Source: Salvelinus alpinus (lineage: Eukaryota; Chordata; Actinopteri; Salmoniformes; Salmonidae). From it: DNA of 64,000 nucleotides. Where the stretch lies: NCBI RefSeq assembly GCF_045679555.1, contig NC_092096.1, positions 31,391,624-31,455,623 of the forward strand. Reading direction: 5' to 3'. The notes beneath the pieces were generated by a model. The model was not told the DNA's origin and ran no database searches. It was given only the letters and a program-made list of their open reading frames with translations. Both the position numbers and the translations under genes were made by a program. Below, in pieces: positions 39,846 to 51,000 of this stretch. How positions within the stretch are numbered: position 1 is the first letter of the stretch; each line of letters begins with the position of its first letter.

Positions 39846-41397
39846 TTTTTTTCTTCTTCTTCTTCTTATTTTTAATTTTTATTAACAACAAATCAATACA
39901 GAAAGTACATAAGGGAACACAAGTATATATAGATTATATATAATGGGCAATCGAGCTAGGGGGTGCCATATCACATTACAATTACACAAGAACCTTAAGG
40001 GACATACATACACTTACAATTCTAACAGCTTTTTTGTTAGTAGAGTATTTAACGGTCTTAAAATACAGTTCAATTTCTTTTTGTAGGGTAAGAAAATTTG
40101 TTTTTTTGTTAGTAAATTTACATTTGTGTATATGAAATTTGGCCTAAAGAATAATGAAATTAATTACATAAAAATGTTTCAGCTCATTTTTATCGTATGT
40201 AAAGAATCCAAGCAGTACATCTCTCCACAATAGTGTAAAATCTTCATAAATGTGTTCAATTATAAATCTACTGATGTCTTGCCACAGTTTTCTTACATGT
40301 ATACAATGTCAAAAAAGATGCAACACTGTTTCTGGGTGGTCATTACAAAAGGAGCAATTTGAGTTGATGTTTTCCTTAAACTTCTTCATATAGTGGTTGG
40401 CAGGATAATATTTATGAATAATTTTAAAGGAAACTTCCTTAATTTTGTTAACAAGTAGGTATGTGTGTGGCAACATCCAAACTTTTTTCCAACAGATATT
40501 ATCAATAAATCCATTCCAATAAGGCATGACATAAGGTATAGATACAACATCCTGCTGAAACAAGGTTCGTATCGCTCTGTTGTTGAATGGACCAGAAGAG
40601 AAACAAATCTTTCCTACTGATGAGTCAACAGGGTCAATAGAAGGTAGGCTCTGAGGGTCAGGTCTTGACACGTTCCTGAATAACAGAGCAACACCTGAGG
40701 GAATGGCGTCTAAAACAATTGCAAAATCTTTAGGTGTTACAGGGACCTTGTAAAGTGATAGGAATTCCTTATAACTGAGTAAAAGACCCTCTGCATTTAC
40801 CAGTTGGCTCACCAATAGGATATTATTTCGGAACCAATATTCTAAAAACAAAGAAGTATTTTTATACAATATATCCCAATTATTCCATATATAATATCTG
40901 TGTGGAGAAAAATTGTGTTTATAAATTAAGGACCATGACAAGAAAACCTGCCGATGAACGGCAGAAAGTTTCACTGGAATTTTGTCAATATTATAATTGC
41001 ACAACAACATGAAGTTAAGGCCACCAAAAGTAGAGAAGACATGATGAGGAATAAAATTCCAGATAGAAGTGGGTCTTCTTAGGAATTGTTTTATCCAATT
41101 GATCTTAAAAATATTATTTAAAGTAGTAAAGTCCAGAAAATTCAGTCCACCATTCTCATAAGTGTTCATTACAACAGTTTTCCTAATGTAATGGGTACGG
41201 TTTCTCCAAAGAAAGTTGAAAAGCATCTGGTCTATCTCCTTGCTTATCTTACTGTCAAGATATAAAGATAGAGCGCCATATGTTAGTCTAGAGATACCTT
41301 CAGCCTTGGTTATTAGGACTCTACCTTTTAAAGATAAGTCCCTCTGTAGCCATTGATTTAGCTTCTTCTGGGTATTTTTAATAAGAGTGTTAAAATT
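39846..41397 (-). mobile_element. 5'-truncated L1 retrotransposon with 12-bp target duplication
   Basis: A 1552-bp insertion, flanked on the + strand by CCAATGTCTGTC at 39834-39845 and again at 41398-41409. The 3' end is the poly(T)-rich run at 39846-39900 (poly(A) on the minus strand). This is a typical target-primed insertion, truncated within ORF2. Confidence 0.9.
39982..41397 (-). pseudogene. L1 ORF2 C-terminal fragment
   Basis: Minus-strand frame starting within the truncated ORF2: LNQWLQRDLSLKGRVLITKA, MLFNFLWRNRTHYIRK, NTYENGGLNFLDFTTLN and the terminal zinc-binding segment CSFCNDHPETVLHLF. Two in-frame stops follow (one right after HLF, one before AKFHIHKCKF), then the frame reaches its own stop at 39982-39984. 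The RT and endonuclease domains are absent. A dead copy, but 305 codons remain open from 41226. Confidence 0.9.
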
Positions 41398-41572
41398 CCA
41401 ATGTCTGTCATGTTTCTGGATAAAGTGATCACATCGTCACTGCTCCTTGTGTGCACTGAGTGCTAGTGCGCAGGCGTAGTAATCCCAGTAAAACTGGATC
41501 TAGAAAGATGGCAAGCCTCATGAAACGGTGTATACGAACGTCCATCTTGGATGCTGTCTCTACAGTCTCTTG

Positions 41573-41720
41573 TGACAAGGTAAGGGTGGTATACAGAAGA
41601 TAGCCCTATTTGGTAAAATACCAAGTCCATATTATGGCAAGAACAGCTCAAATAAGCAAAGAGAAATGACAGTCATCATTACTTTAAGACATGAAGGTCA
41701 ATCAATTGGACGGCCAAGAA
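41573..41720 (+). mobile_element. Tc1 fragment (CAGTACCAGTC family, 5' part)
   Basis: TGACAAGGTAAGGGTGGTAT through ATTATGGCAAGAACAGCTCA matches the untranslated leader and first codons (MARTAQISKEK) of the family's transposase, then diverges near 41710. Confidence 0.8.
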
Positions 41721-41759
41721 GAAGCACGAAGCTGAAAAGTTACCACCGTTTCATTAGAA

Positions 41760-42335
41760 CTACAACTCCCACCAGCTGTATATCTCACTTTCTCCACTTT
41801 TTGGGGGGGCATTTTCTAAAAGTACTGTCAGTCAGTAAAAAAAAAAAAAAGCGGCCTGTAACTAATGGGTTCTTACCATACTGTAAGTCCTCAGTTCAAA
41901 CAGGCACACTAAATGTTGTACCATTTTATTTTATCAAATAAAATTGTAAACTTAAGTTTAAAAAAATGCAATGTTGACAATCCAAAAGGTTGTGGAACCA
42001 AAATGTATATATTTGTTTATTTGAAATTATTTGAAGAAAAGTGCAAGGGTGCCAATATACTTGGCTGTCACCTTATGATTATAATAGCAAGGTAAATAAG
42101 AAATTCATTATTTGTAAAATGTTGTACAGATTTTGAGCAATCACTTTATTATAAATCAGTTCCACTATTAAATGTCATGTAATATAATGATAATGGTGTG
42201 ACAGAGTATAAAAACACAACTTAAAGTAACTGTCCAGTGAAAATCTTGTTTTATTTTTTATCTCATTTGTAAAGCTCATATTCTGTTTGCTAATACCCAA
42301 ATAATGTTGTTGACTCTTAATTTACCGGTTGGACC
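41760..42335. other. No gene seen
   Basis: AT-rich sequence with a poly(A) run at 41838-41851. No exon recognised. Confidence 0.35.
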
Positions 42336-42339
42336 TTTT

Positions 42340-42689
42340 TAATTCTACGAGCAGTACATTTTGCCAATATTTTTGCATGGTGGGGTAACTCCAATTCTTT
42401 TAAAGAGACTGGCTCTTTGTACTGCCCCCCTGGCTCCTGCTTCAGTAGGAGAGAGATCAGTCTCTAATTTTGTGTGTCTGATAGTTTATATACGAGTAAT
42501 TAAAACATGACATTAATTGATCTTTCAGTAGTTCATAAAAAGCCTATCTCGATTGGAATGCCATCGAGGCCAGGCATTTTCCCCGTCTGAAAGTAATCAA
42601 TTGCCAACCATAGTTAGTCCTGTGAAATTAGGCCTTCACAATATATTTTTGTGTAGCAGATACTCTAACATGATTTTTGGAGAAACGTA
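42340..42689 (-). pseudogene. L1 ORF2 fragment, start of the RT domain
   Basis: The complement of 42541-42590 reads GKMPGLDGIPIEIGFL, the conserved P-G-x-D-G entry motif of L1 reverse transcriptases. It is truncated soon after. The L1 sequence is interrupted at 42690 by a Tc1 and resumes at 44265. Confidence 0.65.
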
Positions 42690-44264
42690 CAGTACCAGTT
42701 AAGAGTTTGGACACATCTACTCATTCAAGGGTTTTTCTTTCTTTTTACTATTTTCTACATTGTAGAATAATAGTGAAGACATCAAAACTATGAAATAACA
42801 CATTCTGGAATCATGTAGTAACCAAAAAAGTGTTAAACAAATCAAAATATGTTTTATATTTAAGATTCAAAGTAGCCACCATTTGCTTTGATGACAGCTT
42901 TGCACACTTGGCATTCTCTCAACCAAATTCATGAGGAATGCTTTTCCAACAGTCTTGAAGGCGTTCCCACATAAGCTGAGCACTTGTTGGCTGCTTTTCC
43001 TTCACTCTGCGCTCCTTCTCATCCCAAACCATCTCAATTGGGTGGAGGTCGGGTGATTGTGAAGGCCAGGTCATCTGATGCAGCACTCCATCACTCTCTT
43101 GGTCAAATAGCCCTTACACAGCCTGGTGGTGTGTTGGGTCATTGTCCTGTTGAAAACAAATGATAGTCCCACTAAGCACTAACCAGATGGGATGGCGTAT
43201 CGCTGCAGAATGCTGTGGTAGCCATGCTGGTTAACTGTACCTTGAATTCTAAATAAATCACGACAGTGTCACCAGCAAAGCACCCCCTCACCATCACACC
43301 TCCTTCATGCTTCACGGTGGGACCCATACATGCAGAGATCATCCATTCACCTACTGTGTGTTTCACAAAGACACGACGGTTGGAACCAAAAATCTGAAAT
43401 TTGGACTCATCAGACCAAAGGGAAGATTTCCACCAGTCTAATGTCCATTGCTCGTGTTTCTTGGCCCAAGCAAGTCTCTCCAAATTATTGGTGTCCTTTA
43501 GTAGTGGTTTCTTTGCAGCAAATTGACCATGAAGGCCTGATTCACGCAGTCCTCTGAACAGTTGATGTTGAGATGTGTCTGTTACTTGAACTCTGTAAAG
43601 CATTTATTTGGGCTGCAATCTGAGGTGCAGTTAAATCTAATGAATTTATCCTCTGCAGCAGAGGTAACTCTGGGTCTTCCTTTCCTGTGGCGGTCCTCAT
43701 GAGAGCCAGTTTCATCATAGAGCTTGATGGTTTTTGCGACTGCACTTCAAGAAACTTTAAAAGTTCTTGAAATTTTACAAATTGACTGACCATGTCTTAA
43801 AGTAATGATGGACTGTCTTTTCTCTTTCCTTATTTGAGCTGTTCTTGCCATAATATGGACTTGGTCTTTTACCAAAGAGGGCTATCTTCTGTATACCACC
43901 CCTACCTTGTCACAACACAACTGATTGGCTCGAACGCATTAAGAAGGAAAGAAATTCCACAAATTAACTTTTAACAAGGCACACCTGTTAATTGAAATAC
44001 ATTCCAGGTGACTACCTCATGAAGCTGGTTGAGAGAATGCCAAGAGTATGCAAAGCTGTCATCAAGGCAAAGGGTGGCTACTTTGAAGAATCTCAAATAT
44101 AAAATATATTTTTATTTGTTTAACACTGTTGGTTACTACATAATTCAATATGTGTTGTTTCATAGTTTTGATGTCTTCACTATTATTCTACAAGGTACAA
44201 AATAGTAAAAAGAAAAGAAAAACCCTTGAATGAGTAGGTGTGTCCAAACTTTTGACTGGTACTG
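42690..44264 (-). mobile_element. Tc1 transposon, CAGTACCAGTC family, 1575 bp
   Basis: Complete ends: CAGTACCAGTTAAGAG on the left after TA (42688-42689), and the complement ending GACTGGTACTG before TA (44265-44266). Transposase is on the minus strand. This copy has no secondary insertion. Confidence 0.95.
42866..43851 (-). pseudogene. Tc1 transposase pseudogene
   Basis: The start is the complement of 43849-43851 (MARTAQI). Open pieces at 43542-43793 and 43172-43603 carry [51 protein letters not shown] (first Asp) and [13 protein letters not shown]. The second Asp and the Glu region reads from about 43150 to 42990 in another frame. Frameshifts and one deletion prevent function. Confidence 0.88.
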
Positions 44265-44266
44265 TA

Positions 44267-44800
44267 TATCACAAAACTCATCATCAACTCAGGTTGGAGG
44301 ACCTTCCTCATTCAGAATCTCCTTTGGTGAGAAGGATTTCTCCATCGTTTGTAACTTTTTTCTGTGGGTTCTTTTTGGTCGGGTTACTGTATTGAATTTG
44401 CTCTGGGGAAAAAAAATGTTTTTTAACTCGGTCTTTCCTGAATAAATTCCTCAATCTCCTTTTGTTTTGTGTGTAGATTATTCAGGGATTCTGTGGTACA
44501 TTCAACACCATTGATGTGTAATGTTAGATGTTCTATTTCTGTTTAAATTCTTTTCTCTGTTGACCGATACCGTTTTTGGGATGAAAATTGAATTCAATGG
44601 CCTCTAAAGCTACAATAATTGGGTCCACTGAACCAATATTGTGCAAGAAAAAGTCTGTTAAGAATTCCTTACTTTGTGTTAAGAAAGTAGTGTCAGTCAA
44701 TAAACCCTGGTTAAATTTCCAATATGCCTGTCCTCGTGGAAGGTCTGTCATACTTATATGGAGGGATACTGTATAAATTGATGATCTGATCGCATTCAAT
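44267..44800 (-). pseudogene. L1 ORF2 fragment (endonuclease-RT linker)
   Basis: The complement of 44533-44799 reads SMTDLPRGQAYWKFNQGLL and FLTDFFLHNIGSVDP, a block found between endonuclease and RT in fish L1. Same strand as the 42340-42689 fragment, from which it is separated by the Tc1. Confidence 0.75.
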
Positions 44801-44939
44801 CCTCAATCAATGGACAGATACTTTAAAACATTTGACAACAAACAAATACAAAACAACTTAAAATATACTGTACAGTGAGCTATTTTATAGATATACTGTA
44901 TCACAACATTCCGATCTCAGTCCATTGCTCAGCGGATCT

Positions 44940-45029
44940 TCATGACGAGCCAATTCCAACAAGTAGTGCCACCAAAAAGGCTATATTTCCAAGGAAAAAC
45001 AAGACCAGCAGTAACAACTCCATTCTTGT
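44940..45029 (-). CDS. frrs1: frrs1 exon 15 (last coding exon)
   Basis: Acceptor TCTCCCCCAG|ACAAG. Phase 0 gives the hydrophobic tail [20 protein letters not shown] ending GIGSS and stop (complement of 44940-44942), a transmembrane helix as at the human C-terminus. No AATAAA was seen close downstream. Confidence 0.85.
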   Translation of the reverse strand, partial: TRMELLLLVLFFLGNIAFLVALLVGIGSS

Positions 45030-48000
45030 CTGGGGGAGAAATGAAAAGTCAAGTACAGCCGTGGCAGACAAAATAGTTGTTAAGAATGAGTCACTTACTA
45101 ATTCACTGACACAATAAGTACATTTAAATGTGTGGGATTAAATGGTGGGATTCATCGTACCGATTCAGAAGCATTCTCTGCATGATCTAGAAGAACAACC
45201 AAAGTTATATTGAAGTATTTGAACAGAAAAGAGAAACCTGCACACTTCTCTTGCTTGTATCACTTTGTTTATTCAAGCTTACGTGTCGGCCTCTTGTCCT
45301 TCGTCAGAGCTTTGGACGTACGCCAAGAGGCCGACAAAAGTTATATGGCAGATCCACAATATGAGGATATTCAATATTATAGGGGGCTAGATATCATCAA
45401 CCTGAATTTAACTAAATTAAGATCGATATCATTATGTATTTGATCTCACCATTGAGCTTCCAGCGGATGTGGAATTCTAGCAGGATGTACATCGTTGCCT
45501 CCCATCCAACAAACCCCCCCATCACCTTCAGAAGCCAACCATCCTCAGAGGTGTCAAAATACGACAGCCCAGTGAATATAGCTGCCACTGGAAGATAATG
45601 TCAACACAATTACTAACATGGTAGTAGTGCAACAGCAAACATGTTTGACAGATATTGGCTGAGAAGATACGGTACTTTGTACTATGCTAATAAAATCCAA
45701 CAAAAACAATGTCATGATCACAGTTCCTTACCAGCTAAAAGTTTTATTGCCACTGCATTCAAAGCATGGGACCAATTGAAGAGGAATCGCCTGTGAAAAA
45801 ACAATAACACAAAAATAATACATTACCTTGAGAAAACAAGCCACTTTTGGATTTACATACACATGAGCAAACTGACATACACTAGGTATGAGTCTGTATC
45901 CCTTACCAGTGATGATGAGGTCCACATCGGAACATGGCAGCGATAGGCTGGAAGAAGGCCAAGATCATAACGATGCAGCCCAACACAGGATGGGCTCCCT
46001 ATAAACACAGATGGGCTCCCTATAAACACAGATGGGCTCATAAACTGTCTCTCATAACTCATAACTTCCATAATAGAGTAGGTTTCATAAAACTGTAGAC
46101 GGTACAGCATTTGTCAGATAGGTCTGTTTGTTTTAAATAACAGTCGGCGTGCAGTAAAGGTTTATGATACATACCCCACTCCAGCCTCCAACTTCTGAGA
46201 AGGCCAAAATGAAGGCGATGATGGTGGCGGCAACAGTGAGTGTCATAAGAGACACGTGCGCCTGAGGAACATGCAAGTCAAGAGTACAGATTATATGACA
46301 TTATTATTTGGAACTAAAAACATTACTAATTTTTATGTTCATTTTCTTATATATATTTGTTTTCTTATTGTCGTTGTATTGTCGAGAAGGAACCTGCAAG
46401 TCAGCATATTGTTGGACAGTGTATACCATGTGTATCCCGTACATACGACTAATAAAACTTGAAATTTGAAACGTGACGGACGTCAGTCTGCTTGCTTAAT
46501 TAACAGCATAGCTTCCTCGCAAACACAAGTGACCGCCTGCTTGACACACTCTCCCAGTCACGCTATATGTAGAAAAGGCACCAATTCGATAGCAGTGAAA
46601 GCATTTCAAGTACAATCTAACTTACGGTACAATCTAATTTTGTTACACTAACACATTAGGGACAGTATTATAGAAACTCACCAGAAACCAAACATCTTTC
46701 CCAAAATAATGTTTCCCCTTGGCCACACCTTTCAGATACCTGGCTATGATCATTCCCAAACTACCTGTGGTCATCCACGCTATCAACATCAGGGAACCTG
46801 AAGTACAACAGGATAATAAATCAATCATCCATAATCAATACACAAATCTATAAGCTTGTATATGTAGTTATAATCAGTGTATTACCGTATAACAATTTGT
46901 TTGAGGTTATGCATGCAAACTCATCTCACCAAGGAAACGGCAACCTTACCATGTGCTTTAATAATAGGTGGCTCTTTTTCACTTGTAACAACTTGAGGAC
47001 TTGAAATATCCACTTTAGTGTCACTGATGAAGGTGCCAGTGTGAAAGCCGATTGTCCCTGTCAAAGTCAACCGAAAAGTGAAATGGAAGAGAAATAGAAT
47101 AAAAGGATATTATGAAACATATGACTGCTTGACTGAAGCAGACCGCTTTATTCATCAGTACCAGGTCCACAATATTTGAATACTTATTAAATAACAGTAT
47201 TCATAAAATATCTCAGAGTAGGAGTGCTGAGTTAAGATCCCGTCTTCCATGTCCATGTAATGTCACTCATTATTATCTAAAGATGTCATAGCACTATGTA
47301 AATAAAATGACAGAGGGACACAACCACTTCCTCTGTACCAGGACTGGTGCTACAATGTTGTAAACTTTTGGCTCATACTGTACCAGTACTGGAGGGTCCA
47401 TGAACGATCATGAGATAGTAGAGGGAACTAGACCCTCCGGATCGCTGAGTTGAAATGGGGTTCCTAGTCGTAAAGGAACAGCTAATGATACTATTATTCA
47501 CTGAGGATTTAACATCAGAAACATTTCCCTAGAAAAGGACAAAGAGACATTTGAGTCATTACCGATTGTTTTGTGAGTCATTATAGCATCAGGGTTGGAG
47601 GTACATTCCATTTCAAATCAGTCAAATCAGAACTTTAATTCCAGTCCATATTCAATTTCTATCATCCTCCTAGCTTTTCATATGTCATAATAGCAAGCAA
47701 GTACCAGAGGAAGTATGTCCGGTATCTTCCTTCCTGTTGAAAAGGCGTGTTGCAATTGGATGAGCCCGCCACTGTCCCGTCCACAAATATAGATGTCATC
47801 ATTTCCCTTATGTGATGCAGAGGAAAACAGATTATGAGAGGAACACAATCAACCCTGCCACAGGCCACTTGAAGGTGCAGGGTACAATAAACAAAAATTC
47901 ATAAAATAAAAATAGCACACTGTTGAATGCTCCTGCAGTTTATTGGCTGCCTTCCAACTGCCCTCATACAATCCCTCTTCGTTTTAAAAATAAACTTGTT

Positions 48001-51000
48001 CACCGTTTTCATTGAAGTGAAAGTATCTGGACGAGTGCCTCGAAATTTGGATAAGCATATTGAATTGCAGGATGTGCATGCACTACTTCTGAAAAGGCTA
48101 CATTACCATCCTCTGGTCATCTGAGAAGCCGATGGCGATGTAGCCATCTGAAGGGCCGGTCATCTCCAGCTGGACGGCTGTATCACCGGGAGAAGTCATA
48201 GCAGACAGGAAGTAACAGTCTGGACTGACCCCAGGGTCACAGTTCAGAGGTTGGCTGAAACAGACCTTAGTGCTGCCACATCCAGTGCTGGAGTTGGACA
48301 ACTATTACAAACATAGTCAATGTTATTGTAAAGCACTTTGGGACAACTGATGTAAAAATAAATCTTATTGTTTGTTTGAAAATGTAATATGACAATATTG
48401 TCTGAGAGTGAGCGGCAGGTAGCCTAGAGGTTAGAGCGTTGGGCCAGTAACTGAAAGGTTGCTAGTTCGAATCCCTGAACCGACAAGGTGAAAAATCTGT
48501 TGATCTGCCTTTGAGCAAGGCACTTAACCCTAATTGCTCCAGGGTCGCCGTCAATGACCCCACTCTCGGGGAGTTGGGAAATGCAAAAAACACATTTCCA
48601 TTTCACACCTCACGCTCGTACAGGTTACCCACTTCTACATGCAATGAAACAGGACAAATACAAATATCCCCTTTTGATAGACTATCAATTACACTTGTGA
48701 TACATTGACAAGTTCTTAGAAAAAAGGGTTCCAAAAGGGTTCTGCAGCTGTCCCCATAGAAGGAGACGTTAAGGTTCCAGGTAGAATCCTTTTTAGTTCC
48801 AGGGTAGAACTCTTTTGCGTTCTATGTAGAACCCTCTGTGAAAAGGGTTCTACATGGAACCCAAAATTATTCTACTTGGAACCAAAAGGGTTCTACATGG
48901 AACCAAAAGGGGTTCTTCAAAGGGTTCTCCTGTTAGGTTCTAGATAGCACCTTTGAAGAGTGTAAACACCTTAATCGTAGTTCCAGCAGTGTATTTGATC
49001 TGCGCATGTGATAAAACCAGCAGTGCAAGCCTCCCTCCTTTGCACGAGTGAAGGGAGTTAAAAATGTCAGAAGTCAGAATCAAATAGGCTTCCCAAAAAT
49101 AACATGGTAGCACGTATATTTTGATTGGCAATTGTCTGCATTTATCAAAGTCCCATCAGTAGCCTGATTTCGTGTCCAAATAAACAGGATTATTAGGGAA
49201 ATCATTCTTCTTGCAAAGCATGCAAATGTTTTAATCAAATTATTATATTAATCTGAATATTGTAATCTTACTCACTTTTGAGGATGAGGTGAAGGAGGAG
49301 GTAGAGGTGATGGATATGGATGTGCTGTTAGTTGAGGGTGCAGCAGCAACGTTGTATGTAACTGTAGAACTTCTCACTCCAACCCAGAAGGTGGAGTAAT
49401 CTTTTACAAAGGATGCACTGTAAAAATGGCATGGCAGAACAAATAGTAATGCAATGTAATAACATTAAGGGACGGATTTTCCATTGAAAGTGTGTTTTAG
49501 TCAAGAACGAGGCTTAATCTGTGTACCGGAAACCGGGCCCCAGGGTATAAGACGTGAACATTCTGCTTCACGAGCTAGGGGATATTGGATGGGTGAAACA
49601 CCTGAATTGGATGGAGTTGAGGTTGCCTGATATGGGGGCCCTCCATATTCCCTGGATGGAGGATTTAGGTGAATCTGATGTGTGAGAAACTGCAGAATTC
49701 TGAGAAGAAAAAAAAGAAAAAAAAAGGATCCATGAAGATTTAGTTTTATTCAGATGCAACAGTATGATTCCATGCCAGGGAGACCCAAAGATATTTAGGG
49801 TTTCTTAGATTGTTCTGGCTATTCTCACATAAACATTTAATTGGGAGGAGGGATGTTTGTTATGCTTTTTAAATTTTTATTAAAACGATTAGGGGGGGGG
49901 TGGCATCATGATGAAAGTGCCCATTTTAGGCCCTTTTAGACCTACAGTGCATTATTGGGAAAGTATTCAGACCCCTTGACTTTTTCCAAATAATGTTATT
50001 TTACAGCCTTAATCTAAAATGTATTAAATTAAATGTTTTCCTTGTCAATCTACACACAATACCCCATAATGACAAAGTGAAAACAGGTTTTTAGAAATTC
50101 CTTATTTACATAAGTATTCAGAGCTTTTTCCATTGAGCCTCTAAATTGAGCTAAGGTGCATCCTGTTTCCATTGATAATCCTTGAGATCTTTCTACAACT
50201 TGATTGGAGTCCACCTGTGGTAAATTAGATTAATTGGACATGATTTGGAAAGGTACACACCTGGCTATATAAGGTCCAACAATTGACATTGCATGTCAGA
50301 GCAAAAACCAAGCCATTAAGTCGAAGGAATTGTCCGTAGAGCTCCGAGACAGGATTGTGTCGAGGGAAGGGTACCAAAACATTTCTGCAGCATTGAAGGT
50401 CCCCAAGAACACAGTGGCCTCCATCATTCTTAAATGAAAGACGTTTGGAACAACCAAGACTCTTCCAGAAGCTGGCCGCCTGGCCAAACTGAGCAATCGG
50501 GGGAGAAGGTCCTTGGTCAGGGAGGTGACCAAGAACCCGATGGTCAGTCTGACAGAGCTCCAGAATTCCTCTGTGGAGATGGGATAACCTTCCAGAAGGA
50601 CAACCATCTCTGAGTGGCCAGACGGAAGCCACTCCTCAGTAAAAGGCACATGACAGCCTGCTTGGAGTTTGCCAAAAGGCACCTGAAGGACTCTCAGACC
50701 ATGAGAAACAAGAATCTTTGGTCTGATGAAAGCAAGATTGAACTTGCTGGAGGAAACCTGGCACCATCGCTATGGTGAAGCTTGGTGGTGTCAGCATCAT
50801 TATTTCCATTTTTTTTAAACCTATTTTTGCTTTGTCATTATGGGGTATTGTGTGTAGATTGAGGAGGACAACTTAATCCATTTTAGAATAAGGCTGTCAC
50901 GTAACAAAATGTCAAGGGGTCTGAATACTTTCCGAATGCACTGTATACATGCCTCCTGTAAGATCCTATGATCCGTGAACCGTACATGTTACAGACAACA

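Larger units (their letters stand above)
39594..41572. mobile_element. Foldback element (long palindrome) split by an L1 insertion
   Basis: The left arm starts CAAGAGACTGTAG at 39594 and runs to about 39780; the inverted arm is 39795-39845 continued at 41410-41572 after the L1. Identity is high (for example CACTCAGTGCACACAAGGAG is present in both orientations). Removing the L1 leaves a palindrome of about 420 bp with a small spacer around CTTCGGCTGTGAGTGAAAGC. No target duplication of the foldback itself is clear. Confidence 0.8.

Noticed and set aside
40309..41226. 305-codon frame as a host gene
   Set aside because: Motifs are those of the L1 ORF2 C-terminus, with stops after HLF and before AKFHIHKCKF.
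39594..41572. L1 5' inversion by twin priming as cause of the inverted arms
   Set aside because: The inverted arms extend well outside the L1 and the 12-bp TSD flanks a non-inverted L1, so an older palindrome was the target.
46256..46462. 68-codon plus-strand frame in frrs1 intron 9
   Set aside because: It lies in a LINE-type tail antisense to the gene.
50225..50682. Minus-strand frames of 128-135 codons
   Set aside because: Shadows of the decayed transposase on the plus strand.
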